From Sandaracinaceae bacterium (lineage in GTDB: Bacteria > Myxococcota_A > Polyangia > Polyangiales > Houyiibacteriaceae), in assembly GCA_020633055.1 (NCBI GenBank), contig JACKEJ010000008.1:310001-374000 (forward strand): a stretch of DNA of 64,000 nt. Reading direction: 5' to 3'. The notes under the pieces are model-generated. The model made no database searches and had not been told where the DNA came from. It saw only the letters and a list, made by a program, of their open reading frames with translations. Position numbers and translations under genes: made by a program. Positions 35,253 to 43,499 of the stretch are shown in pieces; the stretch's first letter is position 1; each line of letters begins with the position of its first letter.

Positions 35253-35258
35253 ACGGTA
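35253..35258 (-). promoter_or_regulatory. TACCGT -10-like element, leaderless start
   Basis: On the minus strand TACCGT ends 7 nt before the ATG at 35245. No SD is present. Confidence 0.45.
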
Positions 35259-35451
35259 CTCGCGAAGCTGGGCGCGGCGGAAGTCCCCTCGTGCGGCATC
35301 GAACAAGGGACGGTCTCGTGGTCGCGGCGCGTTCGACTGTGACGGAGTAACCCCTCATCGAGTCGAGCAGGTATCTCGTGGAAGATGGGTCACGGTCGCA
35401 CCCGGTTGACGTCCTCCGCCGCGACCACAGACACACGCCTCCTGCGCCGCC

Positions 35452-36570
35452 ATGCCCAGCTCCCCGCCTACCTCCCGTGCCCCCCGCGACACGCTCGCTG
35501 CGCTGGCCGCGCTCGGCTTCCGTGACGCGGATGCATCCGCCCACGCCGCACTGGCCCCGGAAGGCGCTCCTGGACGCGTCGTCCGTCGCGAGGGTGCAGA
35601 GGTCACGCTCGTCGGCTGCGCCCACGGCGGGCACGCACACGTCCCTGGCCGCCTGCGCGACGATGCGGCGGCTGGCCCGATCGTCACAGGCGACTGGGTC
35701 GTCGTCGAGGACGACGCGACCCACGGCACGCCGACTGTGTGCGCCCGGTTGCCGCGGCGCTCCGAGCTCGCGCGCGCTGCGGCCGGAGGGCGCACGGAGC
35801 GGCAGGTCATCGCCGCGAACGTCGACCTCGTCTTCGTCGTGATGGGGCTCGACGAAGACTTCCAGCCGCGACGCGTCGAGCGCTACCTCGCGCTTATCGC
35901 CGACGCGGGGCTGTTGGCCGTCGTCTTCCTCACCAAGGCGAGCGCATGCGCGGACCGTGACGCCAAGGTCGCGGCTGTCCGGGCCGTCGCCCGCGGTCCC
36001 TTCGTGATGGGCGTGCACGCCATTGATGTGGTGGAAGGCTTCGCCACCGACGCCCCGGCAGCCTACCTGGGCCCGGGAACGACCATCGCGCTGGTCGGGT
36101 CGTCAGGCGCCGGGAAGTCCACGATCATCAACCACCTCCTCGGCAACGAGCGCATGGCGACGGGCGCGGTCCGCACGAGCGACGGACGCGGGAAGCACAC
36201 GACCACGCATCGCGAGCTCGTCGCGCTACCGGGCGGCGCGCTCCTCATCGACAACCCCGGGATGCGGGAGCTCTCCCTCTGGCTCGACGGCGACGGCCTG
36301 ACGCAAGCATTCGCTGATGTCACCTCGGTGGCGCGAGAATGCCGCTTCGGCGACTGCACGCACGGCGACGAACCCGGCTGCGCCGTGCGGAACGCCGTCG
36401 CGAGCGGCGCCGTGGACGAGCGCCGGGTCGAGAGCTTTCTGGCGCTGCGCGACGAGGCCGAGGCAACCGAGCGCCGACGCGACGAACAGCGCCGACGCGC
36501 GGACGACAAGGCGCGCACGAAGACCTACCGAGCCGTGCAGCGCGAGCAGCGGCGTCGGCGAGGCGAGTAG
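35452..36570 (+). CDS. rsgA: Ribosome small-subunit-dependent GTPase A
   Basis: A 372-residue circularly permuted GTPase. The N-terminal OB fold (about 40-100) precedes the G domain in the order G4 to G5, then P-loop GSSGAGKST (216-224), switch region, and DNPGMREL (267-274), followed by the zinc site C297-x4-C302-x-H304-x5-C310 (CRFGDCTHGDEPGC). It assists late 30S ribosome maturation by binding near the decoding centre. The G4 position reads TKAS (161-164) where NKxD is expected, so guanine specificity may be altered. The basic C-terminal helix (RRDEQRRRADDKARTKTYRAVQREQ) fits rRNA binding. Confidence 0.93.
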   Translation: MPSSPPTSRAPRDTLAALAALGFRDADASAHAALAPEGAPGRVVRREGAEVTLVGCAHGGHAHVPGRLRDDAAAGPIVTGDWVVVEDDATHGTPTVCARLPRRSELARAAAGGRTERQVIAANVDLVFVVMGLDEDFQPRRVERYLALIADAGLLAVVFLTKASACADRDAKVAAVRAVARGPFVMGVHAIDVVEGFATDAPAAYLGPGTTIALVGSSGAGKSTIINHLLGNERMATGAVRTSDGRGKHTTTHRELVALPGGALLIDNPGMRELSLWLDGDGLTQAFADVTSVARECRFGDCTHGDEPGCAVRNAVASGAVDERRVESFLALRDEAEATERRRDEQRRRADDKARTKTYRAVQREQRRRRGE

Positions 36571-36705
36571 CACGCGCCAGCTCGCGCGCAGCTGTGTCGT
36601 TCGCGTCATCCACGGTCAGTCGCGGGCGCTTCGGCAGGGCGGGGCTGGGCGCGACGTTCCGGGCCCGACGTGACGGGCGAGCGCCCGTCTGGTACGTGTG
36701 CCCGC

Positions 36706-36933
36706 ATGTGGCGACGCTGGGTCGGACTGGTGGTGGGCGCAGCCCTCGGATACTCGGCGGGCGCCAGCCTCGCGGCGCGGGTCCTGACGATGTTCTCGGG
36801 GGGCGACGCAGGCGATCAGATCGCTGCGGGCTTCGCGGGTGGGCTCATCGTCGGACCGCTGATCGCCTTGGTGGGCGCCGCCGTCGGCTACCAACGCGGA
36901 CGCGCCGCGGACGTCGGACGCCGCGGGCTCTGA
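36706..36933 (+). CDS. Small two-helix membrane protein
   Basis: A 75-residue protein with two glycine-zipper-like hydrophobic helices (about 5-25, WVGLVVGAALGYSAGASLAA, and about 40-64, FAGGLIVGPLIALVGAAVGY) and a short basic tail. The ATG at 36706 is preferred to one at 36670 because the helix then starts near the N-terminus. No RBS is evident. It is short, so confidence is moderate, but the alternating Gly/Ala pattern is typical of real small membrane proteins. It converges with the lipoprotein gene, 7 bp apart. Confidence 0.5.
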   Translation: MWRRWVGLVVGAALGYSAGASLAARVLTMFSGGDAGDQIAAGFAGGLIVGPLIALVGAAVGYQRGRAADVGRRGL

Positions 36934-36940
36934 GCCGCCG

Positions 36941-38377
36941 TCAGGGCGTGATCGTCACCGTGAAGCCGCGCGCCTCGAGCCCTGCCCGCACGTCCTCCAG
37001 CGTGCGCGCTGCGCGCACCACGGTGCCCGCCTCGGAGCACGCGGGGATGTCGCTGCCGGCGCAGCTGCCGTGCAGCGAGACGTGCGGCGCGGGGGCCTGT
37101 CCCGGGGGCGGCGGCGGGGCATTCGCGTCGATCAGGTAGCCCGAGCCTTCGTCGAGCGACACCACGGCGCTCCCGCGGCGAGCCTCGAGGTGCCGCGGCG
37201 CGGAGCGTGCCCCGTGCGGTGAGCCGCCGGCCACGCCCGCGTCGACCGGCTCGCTCACCAAGCCGAGCGCGTCGCACAGCTCGGCCACGTAGGTGACCTG
37301 GGCCTCGGTCGCCACCGGCTCGCCCGTGATGCTGCCCGTGCAGCACTGCCCAGCGCGCGTGGCCCAGACGCTCACGCCGCTGACCCAGCGCTCGCGGTCC
37401 AGGCGCTCGTACAGCTGCCCCCGCAGCGCGGGACCGTTCGGCAGGTCGATCGCACGCACCTCGATGTCGCGCCCGTAGCGCTCGACCAGCGTCTCCGCGG
37501 ACGGGCACGGCCCGCGCCGGTTGACCTGCACGCTGAAGTGCCCCGTGAGCATGCGCCGCACGCTGCCCAGCGTGCTGACCGCGGCGAACTCCGGCTGCGG
37601 CGGCCAGGGCGCGTTGGTGCCGCGGGCGCGCGGGGGAGCGAGCGGTCCCGGCGGCGGGTGCCGCATGGTGGCGCACACCCGGAAGGCCTCGTCTTCGTTG
37701 TCGGGCGTGGCCCACAGCAGCTCGCAGCGCGCGGCGCGGATGAACGAAGCGACGCGCCGCATCCCTTGCGCGTCGTTGTAGGCCATGGTCACGCCGTGCG
37801 GGCTCGCCTCGCGCCGGACGTTGGTGATGCTCGACGGGATGCGCCCCGTGGTTACGAAGCGCGCCGTACCGGAGGAGTAGGTGATCTCGATGTCGGTCCC
37901 CGGCCCGTGGAGGTACACGGCGGGCAACCCCGTCGAGTGCCGCCCCAGCTCCACGCGGTAGTTCGGGGGCACGGCCAGGTGCACGTGGATGGTCTCGTGC
38001 CGGATGGTCTGGAACACCCACCCCTCGGCAGTGGTCCCACCGGGCACCCCCGGCCACGCGTCGTCGGTGGCGCTGGGGAGCGTGTACGGCTCTGGAGTTG
38101 GGGAGACGGCTGCGACAGGAGCCGCTACCTGACCCCCGCCCGTGCCAGCGGCGCCAGCCGATTCCACCCCCGCGCTCCCCGGTTCCGAACCGGCCCCAGG
38201 TTCCTGCGCCCCAGGGTCACCGTCTGCCGCGTAGGTCGCGCTGACACCGTCCCCGTGCGCGGGATCCCGCTGGTTCTCGCCACGCCCACAGGCGGGAAAC
38301 AGGGCGCTGAGTCCAGCCAGGGCGCAGCCCAGCCAGACCCCGGCCACACCACGCCCATGTCGTGATCCGCGCACCAT
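36941..38377 (-). CDS. Lipoprotein of unknown function
   Basis: A 478-residue lipoprotein: the signal sequence ends in the lipobox ALFPAC (Cys30) and a Gly/Ala/Pro/Glu-rich linker (about 35-95) follows. The mature part has a beta-rich first half (HVHLAVPPNYRVELGR, AVYLHGPGTDIEITY) and a second half with Cys residues (CPSAETL, QCCTGS, SCAGSDIPAC). I recognise no family. The ATG at 38377 starts the signal peptide and has TAGACT 7 nt upstream; the frame continues upstream into the palindromic element, which is surely non-coding there. Confidence 0.78.
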   Translation of the reverse strand: MVRGSRHGRGVAGVWLGCALAGLSALFPACGRGENQRDPAHGDGVSATYAADGDPGAQEPGAGSEPGSAGVESAGAAGTGGGQVAAPVAAVSPTPEPYTLPSATDDAWPGVPGGTTAEGWVFQTIRHETIHVHLAVPPNYRVELGRHSTGLPAVYLHGPGTDIEITYSSGTARFVTTGRIPSSITNVRREASPHGVTMAYNDAQGMRRVASFIRAARCELLWATPDNEDEAFRVCATMRHPPPGPLAPPRARGTNAPWPPQPEFAAVSTLGSVRRMLTGHFSVQVNRRGPCPSAETLVERYGRDIEVRAIDLPNGPALRGQLYERLDRERWVSGVSVWATRAGQCCTGSITGEPVATEAQVTYVAELCDALGLVSEPVDAGVAGGSPHGARSAPRHLEARRGSAVVSLDEGSGYLIDANAPPPPPGQAPAPHVSLHGSCAGSDIPACSEAGTVVRAARTLEDVRAGLEARGFTVTITP

Positions 38378-38384
38378 GCGCGGC

Positions 38385-38390
38385 AGTCTA
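38385..38390 (-). promoter_or_regulatory. TAGACT -10-like element, leaderless start
   Basis: On the minus strand TAGACT ends 7 nt before the ATG at 38377. No SD is present. Confidence 0.45.
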
Positions 38391-38526
38391 TCCGGGCCCG
38401 AGCGGACGCGCCGTCGGGATCTGGGACAAATGTGGTTGCTGAAGCCCCCGGGGCACTCCTGGTCGGCATGGCGGGCACCCGAGCACCCCGGGCACCCCGG
38501 GCTGCTTGGGCTGATCGTGACGATGG

Positions 38527-38825
38527 GGGGCACCAGGCTGAAGCCAGGTGCCCCAGAGCTGCAGTGCTCACTGAAAGTCCGCCCCATTACGGGGGCGGAC
38601 TACGTGCGCGTCTACTCCTGGTCCGTGCGAGGCGAGCCGTGGCGAGCGACACCGCGTGCCATCCGCGACGCGACCGTCCGCTTTGACATCCTGAAGCAAG
38701 TCGGATCGCGACGCAGCGTCTCCGGGTTTCCATCGCCCACTACTAGGCAGTCCGCCCCCGGAGTGGGGCGGACTTGCAGGTCACGCTGCAGCCTCGGGGC
38801 ACCAGGCTTCAGCCTGGTGTCCCCC
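38527..38825. repeat. Paired palindromic element, copy B
   Basis: Same architecture as copy A: P (38527-38554, one arm base changed), Q (38576-38601), about 147 bp core, Q (38749-38774), P (38796-38825) inverted. The outer arms match copy A over P, the linker (GAGCTGCAG) and Q, while the core sequence differs. It fills most of the 580-bp gap between the lipoprotein and the D-aminoacylase genes; the remaining right part is a C/A-rich run with repeated CCCATCACC-like words and no gene. Confidence 0.85.
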
Positions 38826-38921
38826 ATCACCGGCCCCATCACCCCCAATCACCGACCCCCATCACCGCCCCCCACACGCCACCCATCACCAATCGCCCAA
38901 CCACCCGCCGTCAGTTTCCGT

Positions 38922-38951
38922 TTGACAAAGATAGAGAGCGTTCGCTATCTA
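38922..38951 (+). promoter_or_regulatory. Promoter of the D-aminoacylase/TetR operon
   Basis: TTGACA (38922-38927), 18-bp spacer, TATCTA (38946-38951), which ends 6 nt before the ATG at 38958. No SD is seen, so the transcript is probably leaderless. The -10 box lies inside the operator palindrome. Confidence 0.6.
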
Positions 38952-38955
38952 TCTT
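38928..38955. promoter_or_regulatory. 28-bp operator palindrome (probable TetR site)
   Basis: An imperfect 28-bp palindrome with arms beginning AAGATAGAGAGCG and ending CGCTATCTATCTT. Only two base pairs plus the central TT break the symmetry. It covers the -10 region and ends 2 nt before the start codon. The second gene of the operon encodes a TetR regulator, so autoregulation is likely. Confidence 0.7.
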
Positions 38956-38957
38956 CC

Positions 38958-40784
38958 ATGCGCTATGACGTCATCCTCCGCTCCGGTCTCGTGTTCGACG
39001 GCACCGGCGCCCCCCCGCGCCTGGCCGATGTGGGCATCACCGCCGGCCGCGTGACCGCGATCGAAGACCAGCTCGACCCCGCCCTCGCGGATCAGGTCAT
39101 CGACGCGGAGGGGCAGTGGGTGATGCCCGGCTTCCTCGACGCGCACACGCACTACGACGCGGAGCTGCTGCTGGCGCCGGGGCTGCCCGAGTCCGTGCGG
39201 CACGGCGTCACCACGGTGTGCATCGGGTCGTGCTCGCTCAGCACCATCTTCGCCACGCCTGAAGACTGCGCGGACATCTTCTCGCGCGTGGAGGCGCTGC
39301 CGCGCGACTACGTGCTGGGCGCGCTCGAGCAGCACAAGACCTGGAACGACCCGGCGGCGTACATGGCGCACGTGGACGCGCTGCCCCTCGGGCCCAACGT
39401 CATGTCGTTCATCGGCCACTCGGACCTGCGCGTGTCCGTGATGGGGCTCGAGGACGCGACGGACGAAAAGCGCAAGCCCACGGCGGACGAGCAGGCGTGC
39501 ATGGAGGCCGCGCTGAACGACGCGCTCGACCTCGGCTTCCTCGGGCTCTCGTGCATGACCAACCCGTGGGACAAGATCGGCGGCGACCGCGTGCGCTCGC
39601 GCCCGCTGCCCTCGACGTTCGCGTCGTGGAAGGAGTACCGCCGCTTCCATGACATCCTGCGCGAGCGCGGCGCCATCCTGCAGTCGGCCCCCAACATCAC
39701 CACCAAGTACAACGCGCTCCTGTACCTGCTGGAGAGCGCCAGCTTCGGCGTGCGCAAGCCGCTCAAGACCACGCTCATCACCGTGGCCGACACCAAGAGC
39801 AACCCCATGCTCTCGTCCGCCATCCTGCGCGGCACCACCACCTTCAACGATACGCTGGGCGCGGACATCCGCTGGCAGTGCGTGCCCATGCCCTTCGAGG
39901 TCTACGCCGACGGCATCGACCTGGTGGTGTTCGAGGAGTTCGGTGCGGGCGAAGAGGCGCTGCACCTGACCGAGCAGGTGGAGCGCAACGCGCTGTTCGC
40001 GGACAAGGCCTACCGCCGCCGCTTCCGCAAGGAGTACGACAAGCGCTTTGGCCCGCGTGTGTGGCACCGCGACCTGCACGACGCGCACATCGTCTCGGCG
40101 CCCGACCCCACGCTCGCGGGGCGCAGCTTCGGCGACGTGGCCGACGAGCGCGGCGAGCACCCGGTGGACACCTTCCTCGACCTGGTGATGGAGCACGGCA
40201 CGCAGCTGCGCTGGCGCACCACCATCGCGAACCACCGGCCCGAGAAGCTGGACCAGATCGTCTCGCACCCCACGGTGCAGGTGGGCTTCGCCGACTCCGG
40301 CGCGCACATCCGCAACATGGCGTTCTACAATTTCCCGCTCTACTTCCTGCGCAGCGTGAAGCGCGCGGCCGAGGCGGGCACGCCGCTCATGCCGCTGGAG
40401 CGCGCGGTGCACCGCGTGACGGGCGAGATCGGCGAGTGGCTGGGCGTCGACGCAGGCCGCCTGCGCGTGGGCGACCGCGCCGACGTGGTGGTGGTGAACC
40501 CCACCGGCCTCAACGACGACGTGCACGCCTACCACGAGGCCCCCATCGACGTGTTTGGCGGCGTGCGGCGCATGGTGCGGCGCAACGACGACGCCATCAC
40601 CGCCACGCTCGTCGGTGGGCAGGTGGTCTACACGCCGGCAGGCTTCGTCGACGGCTACGGCAGCGCGCACGGCTACGGGCGCTTCCTGCGCCGCGGCCAC
40701 GACACGGCGCCGCGCGTGCCCTCCACGGTCACCGCGCCCACCGACGCGCCCGTCGAAGCTCCTCTCGCCGCGCAGGTGTCATGA
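38958..40784 (+). CDS. N-acyl-D-amino-acid deacylase / amidohydrolase family 3 protein
   Basis: A 608-residue metal-dependent amidohydrolase. The N-terminal beta-sandwich (VILRSGLVFDGTGAPPRLADVGITAGRV) is followed by the barrel with the metal motif FLDAHTHYD (His63, His65), GVTTVCIGSCSLS (with Cys92, as in D-aminoacylases), IGHSDLR, and the late GFADSGAHIRNMAF (Asp ligand). The C-terminus returns to the sandwich (LRVGDRADVVVVNP). Such enzymes release D-amino acids or related amines from N-acyl or cyclic amides. The exact substrate is open. Operon with the TetR gene (ATGA overlap). Confidence 0.92.
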   Translation: MRYDVILRSGLVFDGTGAPPRLADVGITAGRVTAIEDQLDPALADQVIDAEGQWVMPGFLDAHTHYDAELLLAPGLPESVRHGVTTVCIGSCSLSTIFATPEDCADIFSRVEALPRDYVLGALEQHKTWNDPAAYMAHVDALPLGPNVMSFIGHSDLRVSVMGLEDATDEKRKPTADEQACMEAALNDALDLGFLGLSCMTNPWDKIGGDRVRSRPLPSTFASWKEYRRFHDILRERGAILQSAPNITTKYNALLYLLESASFGVRKPLKTTLITVADTKSNPMLSSAILRGTTTFNDTLGADIRWQCVPMPFEVYADGIDLVVFEEFGAGEEALHLTEQVERNALFADKAYRRRFRKEYDKRFGPRVWHRDLHDAHIVSAPDPTLAGRSFGDVADERGEHPVDTFLDLVMEHGTQLRWRTTIANHRPEKLDQIVSHPTVQVGFADSGAHIRNMAFYNFPLYFLRSVKRAAEAGTPLMPLERAVHRVTGEIGEWLGVDAGRLRVGDRADVVVVNPTGLNDDVHAYHEAPIDVFGGVRRMVRRNDDAITATLVGGQVVYTPAGFVDGYGSAHGYGRFLRRGHDTAPRVPSTVTAPTDAPVEAPLAAQVS

Positions 40785-41527
40785 GCGACGGAACCCCCTC
40801 CGCCCAGCGCAGCGCGCCCGCCTCACGAAGCGCGTCGTCCACCACGCGCGGCACCACCCCGCGCACGCGCGCGGGCGCCAAGCACACCGCGTCTCCCTCG
40901 AGCGCCCCCGAGAGCAACGGCCGGCGCACCCAAGCCGAGCGCCGCACGGCCACCATCGAGCGCCTGGTCGAGGCCACCATCACCGTGCTGGCCGAGGCGG
41001 GCTACGCGGGCGCGTCTGTGAAGGCCATCTGCGACCGCGCCGGCGTGTCGCAGGGCGCGCTCTTCCGGCACTTCGACACACGCGTGGATCTGCTGGTGCG
41101 CGTGGTGGACGAGATCGGCACGCGCAACGTGCAGTCGTTCGTGCGCGCCGCCGGCATCACGGACGCCACATGGACGCTGGACCGGCTGGACCACTTCGTG
41201 AACGTGCTGCGCACGGTGAGCCGCTCTCCCACGCACGCCGCCTGGCGCGAGGTCATCGCCGCCGCGCGCGTGGAGCCCGACCTGGCCGACGCGGTAGGCG
41301 CCGCCGTCGCGCGCTTCGAGGCGGCCATCATCCGCATGGTGGAACTCGGTCTGCCCGGCACACCGGAGCAGAACCTCGAGACCGTCACCATCGTGCTCTC
41401 GATCATGCACATGTTCGACTCCGAGGCCGTGACCGTGCGCGTGAAGCCCAACCCAGCCATCGAAGCCGCGCGCATCACCTGGGCCACCCGTGTGCTGCGC
41501 GAGCTGTACGACCGCCGCGCGGGCTGA
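40781..41527 (+). CDS. TetR-family transcriptional regulator
   Basis: A 248-residue regulator. A disordered Ser/Thr/Arg-rich tail (1-50) precedes the HTH: RTQAERRTATIERLVEATI, AEAGYAGASVKAICDRAGVSQGALFRHF (about 50-105), followed by an all-helical ligand domain. Its ATG overlaps the stop of the D-aminoacylase gene (ATGA). It most likely represses its own operon through the palindrome at 38928; the inducer could be the deacylase substrate. The N-terminal extension is longer than usual for the family. Confidence 0.92.
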   Translation: MSDGTPSAQRSAPASRSASSTTRGTTPRTRAGAKHTASPSSAPESNGRRTQAERRTATIERLVEATITVLAEAGYAGASVKAICDRAGVSQGALFRHFDTRVDLLVRVVDEIGTRNVQSFVRAAGITDATWTLDRLDHFVNVLRTVSRSPTHAAWREVIAAARVEPDLADAVGAAVARFEAAIIRMVELGLPGTPEQNLETVTIVLSIMHMFDSEAVTVRVKPNPAIEAARITWATRVLRELYDRRAG

Positions 41528-41536
41528 GTCGAGTCG

Positions 41537-42385
41537 CTACGCGCCGCGCGCGACCACCGTCCACGCCGCGCCCGGCACGGCCACCCGCTCGCCCACGCAG
41601 TACGACCCCAGGGCAGCCTTCACCGCAGCGCTCGCGCGCTCGCGTTGTTCCTCGTCCACGCCCGCCAGCAGCCGCGCCGCACGGCTCGACGTCAGCGCGA
41701 AGCGCGTGGCCTCGTCCAGACCGGTGAGCGAGAGGACCACATCGTGCTCGAAGGGCTCGATGTCGACCGACGTGAACCCAGCGTCCCCCAAGACCCGCGT
41801 GATGGTGTCGCGACGTCCCAGCGAGAACGGCCCCGGGCCCTCGTCGGTCTCTGTGCCGCCCTGACCGACGGCGTCACCCAGCGCGCCCTGGGCCGCGTGG
41901 TAGGGCACGGTCGCCCACGGGTTGTCGTCGAACACCTGCCAGCAGACGAACACCAGCCGCGCCTCGCGCGTGGCCAGCAGCTTCCGCAGGCACGCGAAGG
42001 TGCGCTCGGGCGCCGCGAAGAACATCACGCCGAAGCGCGAGTACAGCGCGTCGAAGCGCGCGTCGCCGAAGTCATGCTGCCCGACGTCCCCCGCCCACAC
42101 GCGCGCTGCGGGGACCCGCTCGCCCGCCCGCGCGAGCATGCGCTCCGAGAGGTCGATGCCCGTCACGCTCCCAGTCGGGCCCACCCGCGCCGCGATGGCG
42201 CCCAGCGTGTCCCCGCACCCGCAGCCCACATCGAGCACCCGCTCGCCAGGTTGGGCCCCGAGGCGCGCGAGCGCGGCGTCGCCAAACGGGCGCACCATCC
42301 GGTCGAGAACCTCCTGCTGCTGGACCCAGCGGTCGCCCCCGGGGCCGTTCCAGTACGCGCTCAGCTCGTCTTGGGTGAGTGCCAT
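41537..42385 (-). CDS. SAM-dependent methyltransferase (class I)
   Basis: A 282-residue protein: motif I VLDVGCGCGDTLGAIAARVG (about 49-68), motif II VTGIDLSERML, and the following ARFDALYSRFGVMFF, a Methyltransf_11/25-type fold of the UbiE/Coq5-like group that methylates small molecules with S-adenosylmethionine. The ATG at 42385 is chosen because the fold begins soon after it. It converges with the TetR gene (9 bp) and is divergent from the DUF2236 gene at 42498. The substrate is unknown. Confidence 0.88.
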   Translation of the reverse strand: MALTQDELSAYWNGPGGDRWVQQQEVLDRMVRPFGDAALARLGAQPGERVLDVGCGCGDTLGAIAARVGPTGSVTGIDLSERMLARAGERVPAARVWAGDVGQHDFGDARFDALYSRFGVMFFAAPERTFACLRKLLATREARLVFVCWQVFDDNPWATVPYHAAQGALGDAVGQGGTETDEGPGPFSLGRRDTITRVLGDAGFTSVDIEPFEHDVVLSLTGLDEATRFALTSSRAARLLAGVDEEQRERASAAVKAALGSYCVGERVAVPGAAWTVVARGA

Positions 42386-42435
42386 GGACGCATCACAGCG
42401 CGCGACTCGCGCTCGGTCAACGGCCCGACCGCGCC

Positions 42436-42464
42436 TTGACAGCCCCCACACGCACCGATACAAA
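42436..42464 (+). promoter_or_regulatory. Sigma-70-type promoter of the second DUF2236 gene
   Basis: TTGACA (42436-42441), exactly 17 bp, TACAAA (42459-42464). The start codon is 33 bp downstream at 42498. Confidence 0.65.
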
Positions 42465-42477
42465 CATACAGGTATCG
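42456..42477. promoter_or_regulatory. Operator-like inverted repeat over the -10 box
   Basis: CGATAC, ten bases (aaacatacag), GTATCG: a perfect 6-bp inverted repeat overlapping the -10 box of the second DUF2236 gene. The spacing is typical of TetR-type operators. The regulator is not identified. Confidence 0.55.
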
Positions 42478-42497
42478 TTCCTTCGTCGCGACCCCGC

Positions 42498-43418
42498 ATG
42501 GAATCCGCCGCCCGCACACCTGCTCGCACTCCCGTCCCCGTCGCCCTCGGGCCGGAGTCGCTGGCGTGGCGTCACGCAGGCGACAACCTCCAGCTGCTGA
42601 TGGCGGGCACCACGCTGGTGCTGCAGGTGTCGCACCCGGTGGTGGGGGCGGGGGTGCTGCAGCACTCCACGTTCAAGACCGACCCGTGGGGCCGGCTGAA
42701 GCGCACCACGCTGTGGGGCCTGCGGCTGCTCTACGGAGGGCCCGAGAAGGCGCCCAAGGCCGGCCGCGAGCTGCGTGAGCTGCACCGCGGCATCCGCGGC
42801 ACGGACAGCAAGGGCCGGCGCTACGTGGCGCTCGACCCCGAGGCCTACGCCTGGGTGCACCTGACCACCTACTACGCGATGGTCACCACGCAGCGCCTGT
42901 TCGGCGAGCGCCCCTGCACCGCCGAGCAAGAGGCCCAGCTCTACGCCGAGTGGCTGCAGCAGGGGCGCGTGCTGGGCATTCGCGACCAGGACATGCCCGC
43001 CGACGTGGACGCGTTCGCCGCGTACTTCGACGACATGGTGCAGCACCGCCTCGAGGAGACCGAGCTTGGGCGCTACCTGCTCGACGTGAGCCTGTCGCGC
43101 GTGAAGAAGCCGCCGCAGCTGCGGCACGTGCCGAACGCAGCGTGGAACGCCTTCTACGGGACGCTCGGCAGCTGGGCCAAGCTGGCCACCTACGCGACCA
43201 TGCCCGAGGCCCTGCGCGCGACCTACGGCGTGCGCTGGGACGCCCCCAAGGCGCGCCGCTTCCGAGCGCTGCAGCGCGTGGTGAAGGGCTCGCTGCCCAT
43301 CCTGCCCGCGCGCGTGCGCTACCTGCCTCCCGCGTACGAGGCGCTCATGGGCCGAACGCCAGGCCGCCGGGGCACACGTGCGCGCCCCAGCCGAGACGTG
43401 CAGCGCACGCCGGGCTGA
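42498..43418 (+). CDS. DUF2236 / MpaB-type oxygenase family protein (second copy)
   Basis: A 306-residue paralogue of the protein at 9427. Shared core: LHRGIRGTDSKGRRYVALDPE, followed by AYAWVHLTTYYAMVTTQRLFGE. In the N-terminal half, NLQLLMAGTTLVLQVSHPVVGAGVLQHS contains a His in the place used as haem ligand in the related Lcp family. The reaction is uncertain; the family is linked to oxidation of hydrophobic or lipid-like molecules, which fits the aldehyde dehydrogenase gene 81 bp downstream. It starts with the ATG at 42498 behind a good sigma-70 promoter. Confidence 0.87.
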   Translation: MESAARTPARTPVPVALGPESLAWRHAGDNLQLLMAGTTLVLQVSHPVVGAGVLQHSTFKTDPWGRLKRTTLWGLRLLYGGPEKAPKAGRELRELHRGIRGTDSKGRRYVALDPEAYAWVHLTTYYAMVTTQRLFGERPCTAEQEAQLYAEWLQQGRVLGIRDQDMPADVDAFAAYFDDMVQHRLEETELGRYLLDVSLSRVKKPPQLRHVPNAAWNAFYGTLGSWAKLATYATMPEALRATYGVRWDAPKARRFRALQRVVKGSLPILPARVRYLPPAYEALMGRTPGRRGTRARPSRDVQRTPG

Positions 43419-43499
43419 CCCACTGCTCATCACGCCGCCGCGCGCGGCCGTCCCTCACCCACAGCCGCACCGAGACGGTGCACCGCAAGGAGGCCCGCC

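Noticed and set aside
33321..38825. Possible CRISPR array from the repeated palindromes
   Set aside because: The palindromes occur as mirrored pairs, not as regularly spaced direct repeats with unique spacers, and no cas gene is in the window.
38376..38957. In-frame extension of the D-aminoacylase upstream to 38376
   Set aside because: It would translate the palindromic element and the operator; the amidohydrolase fold begins at 38958.
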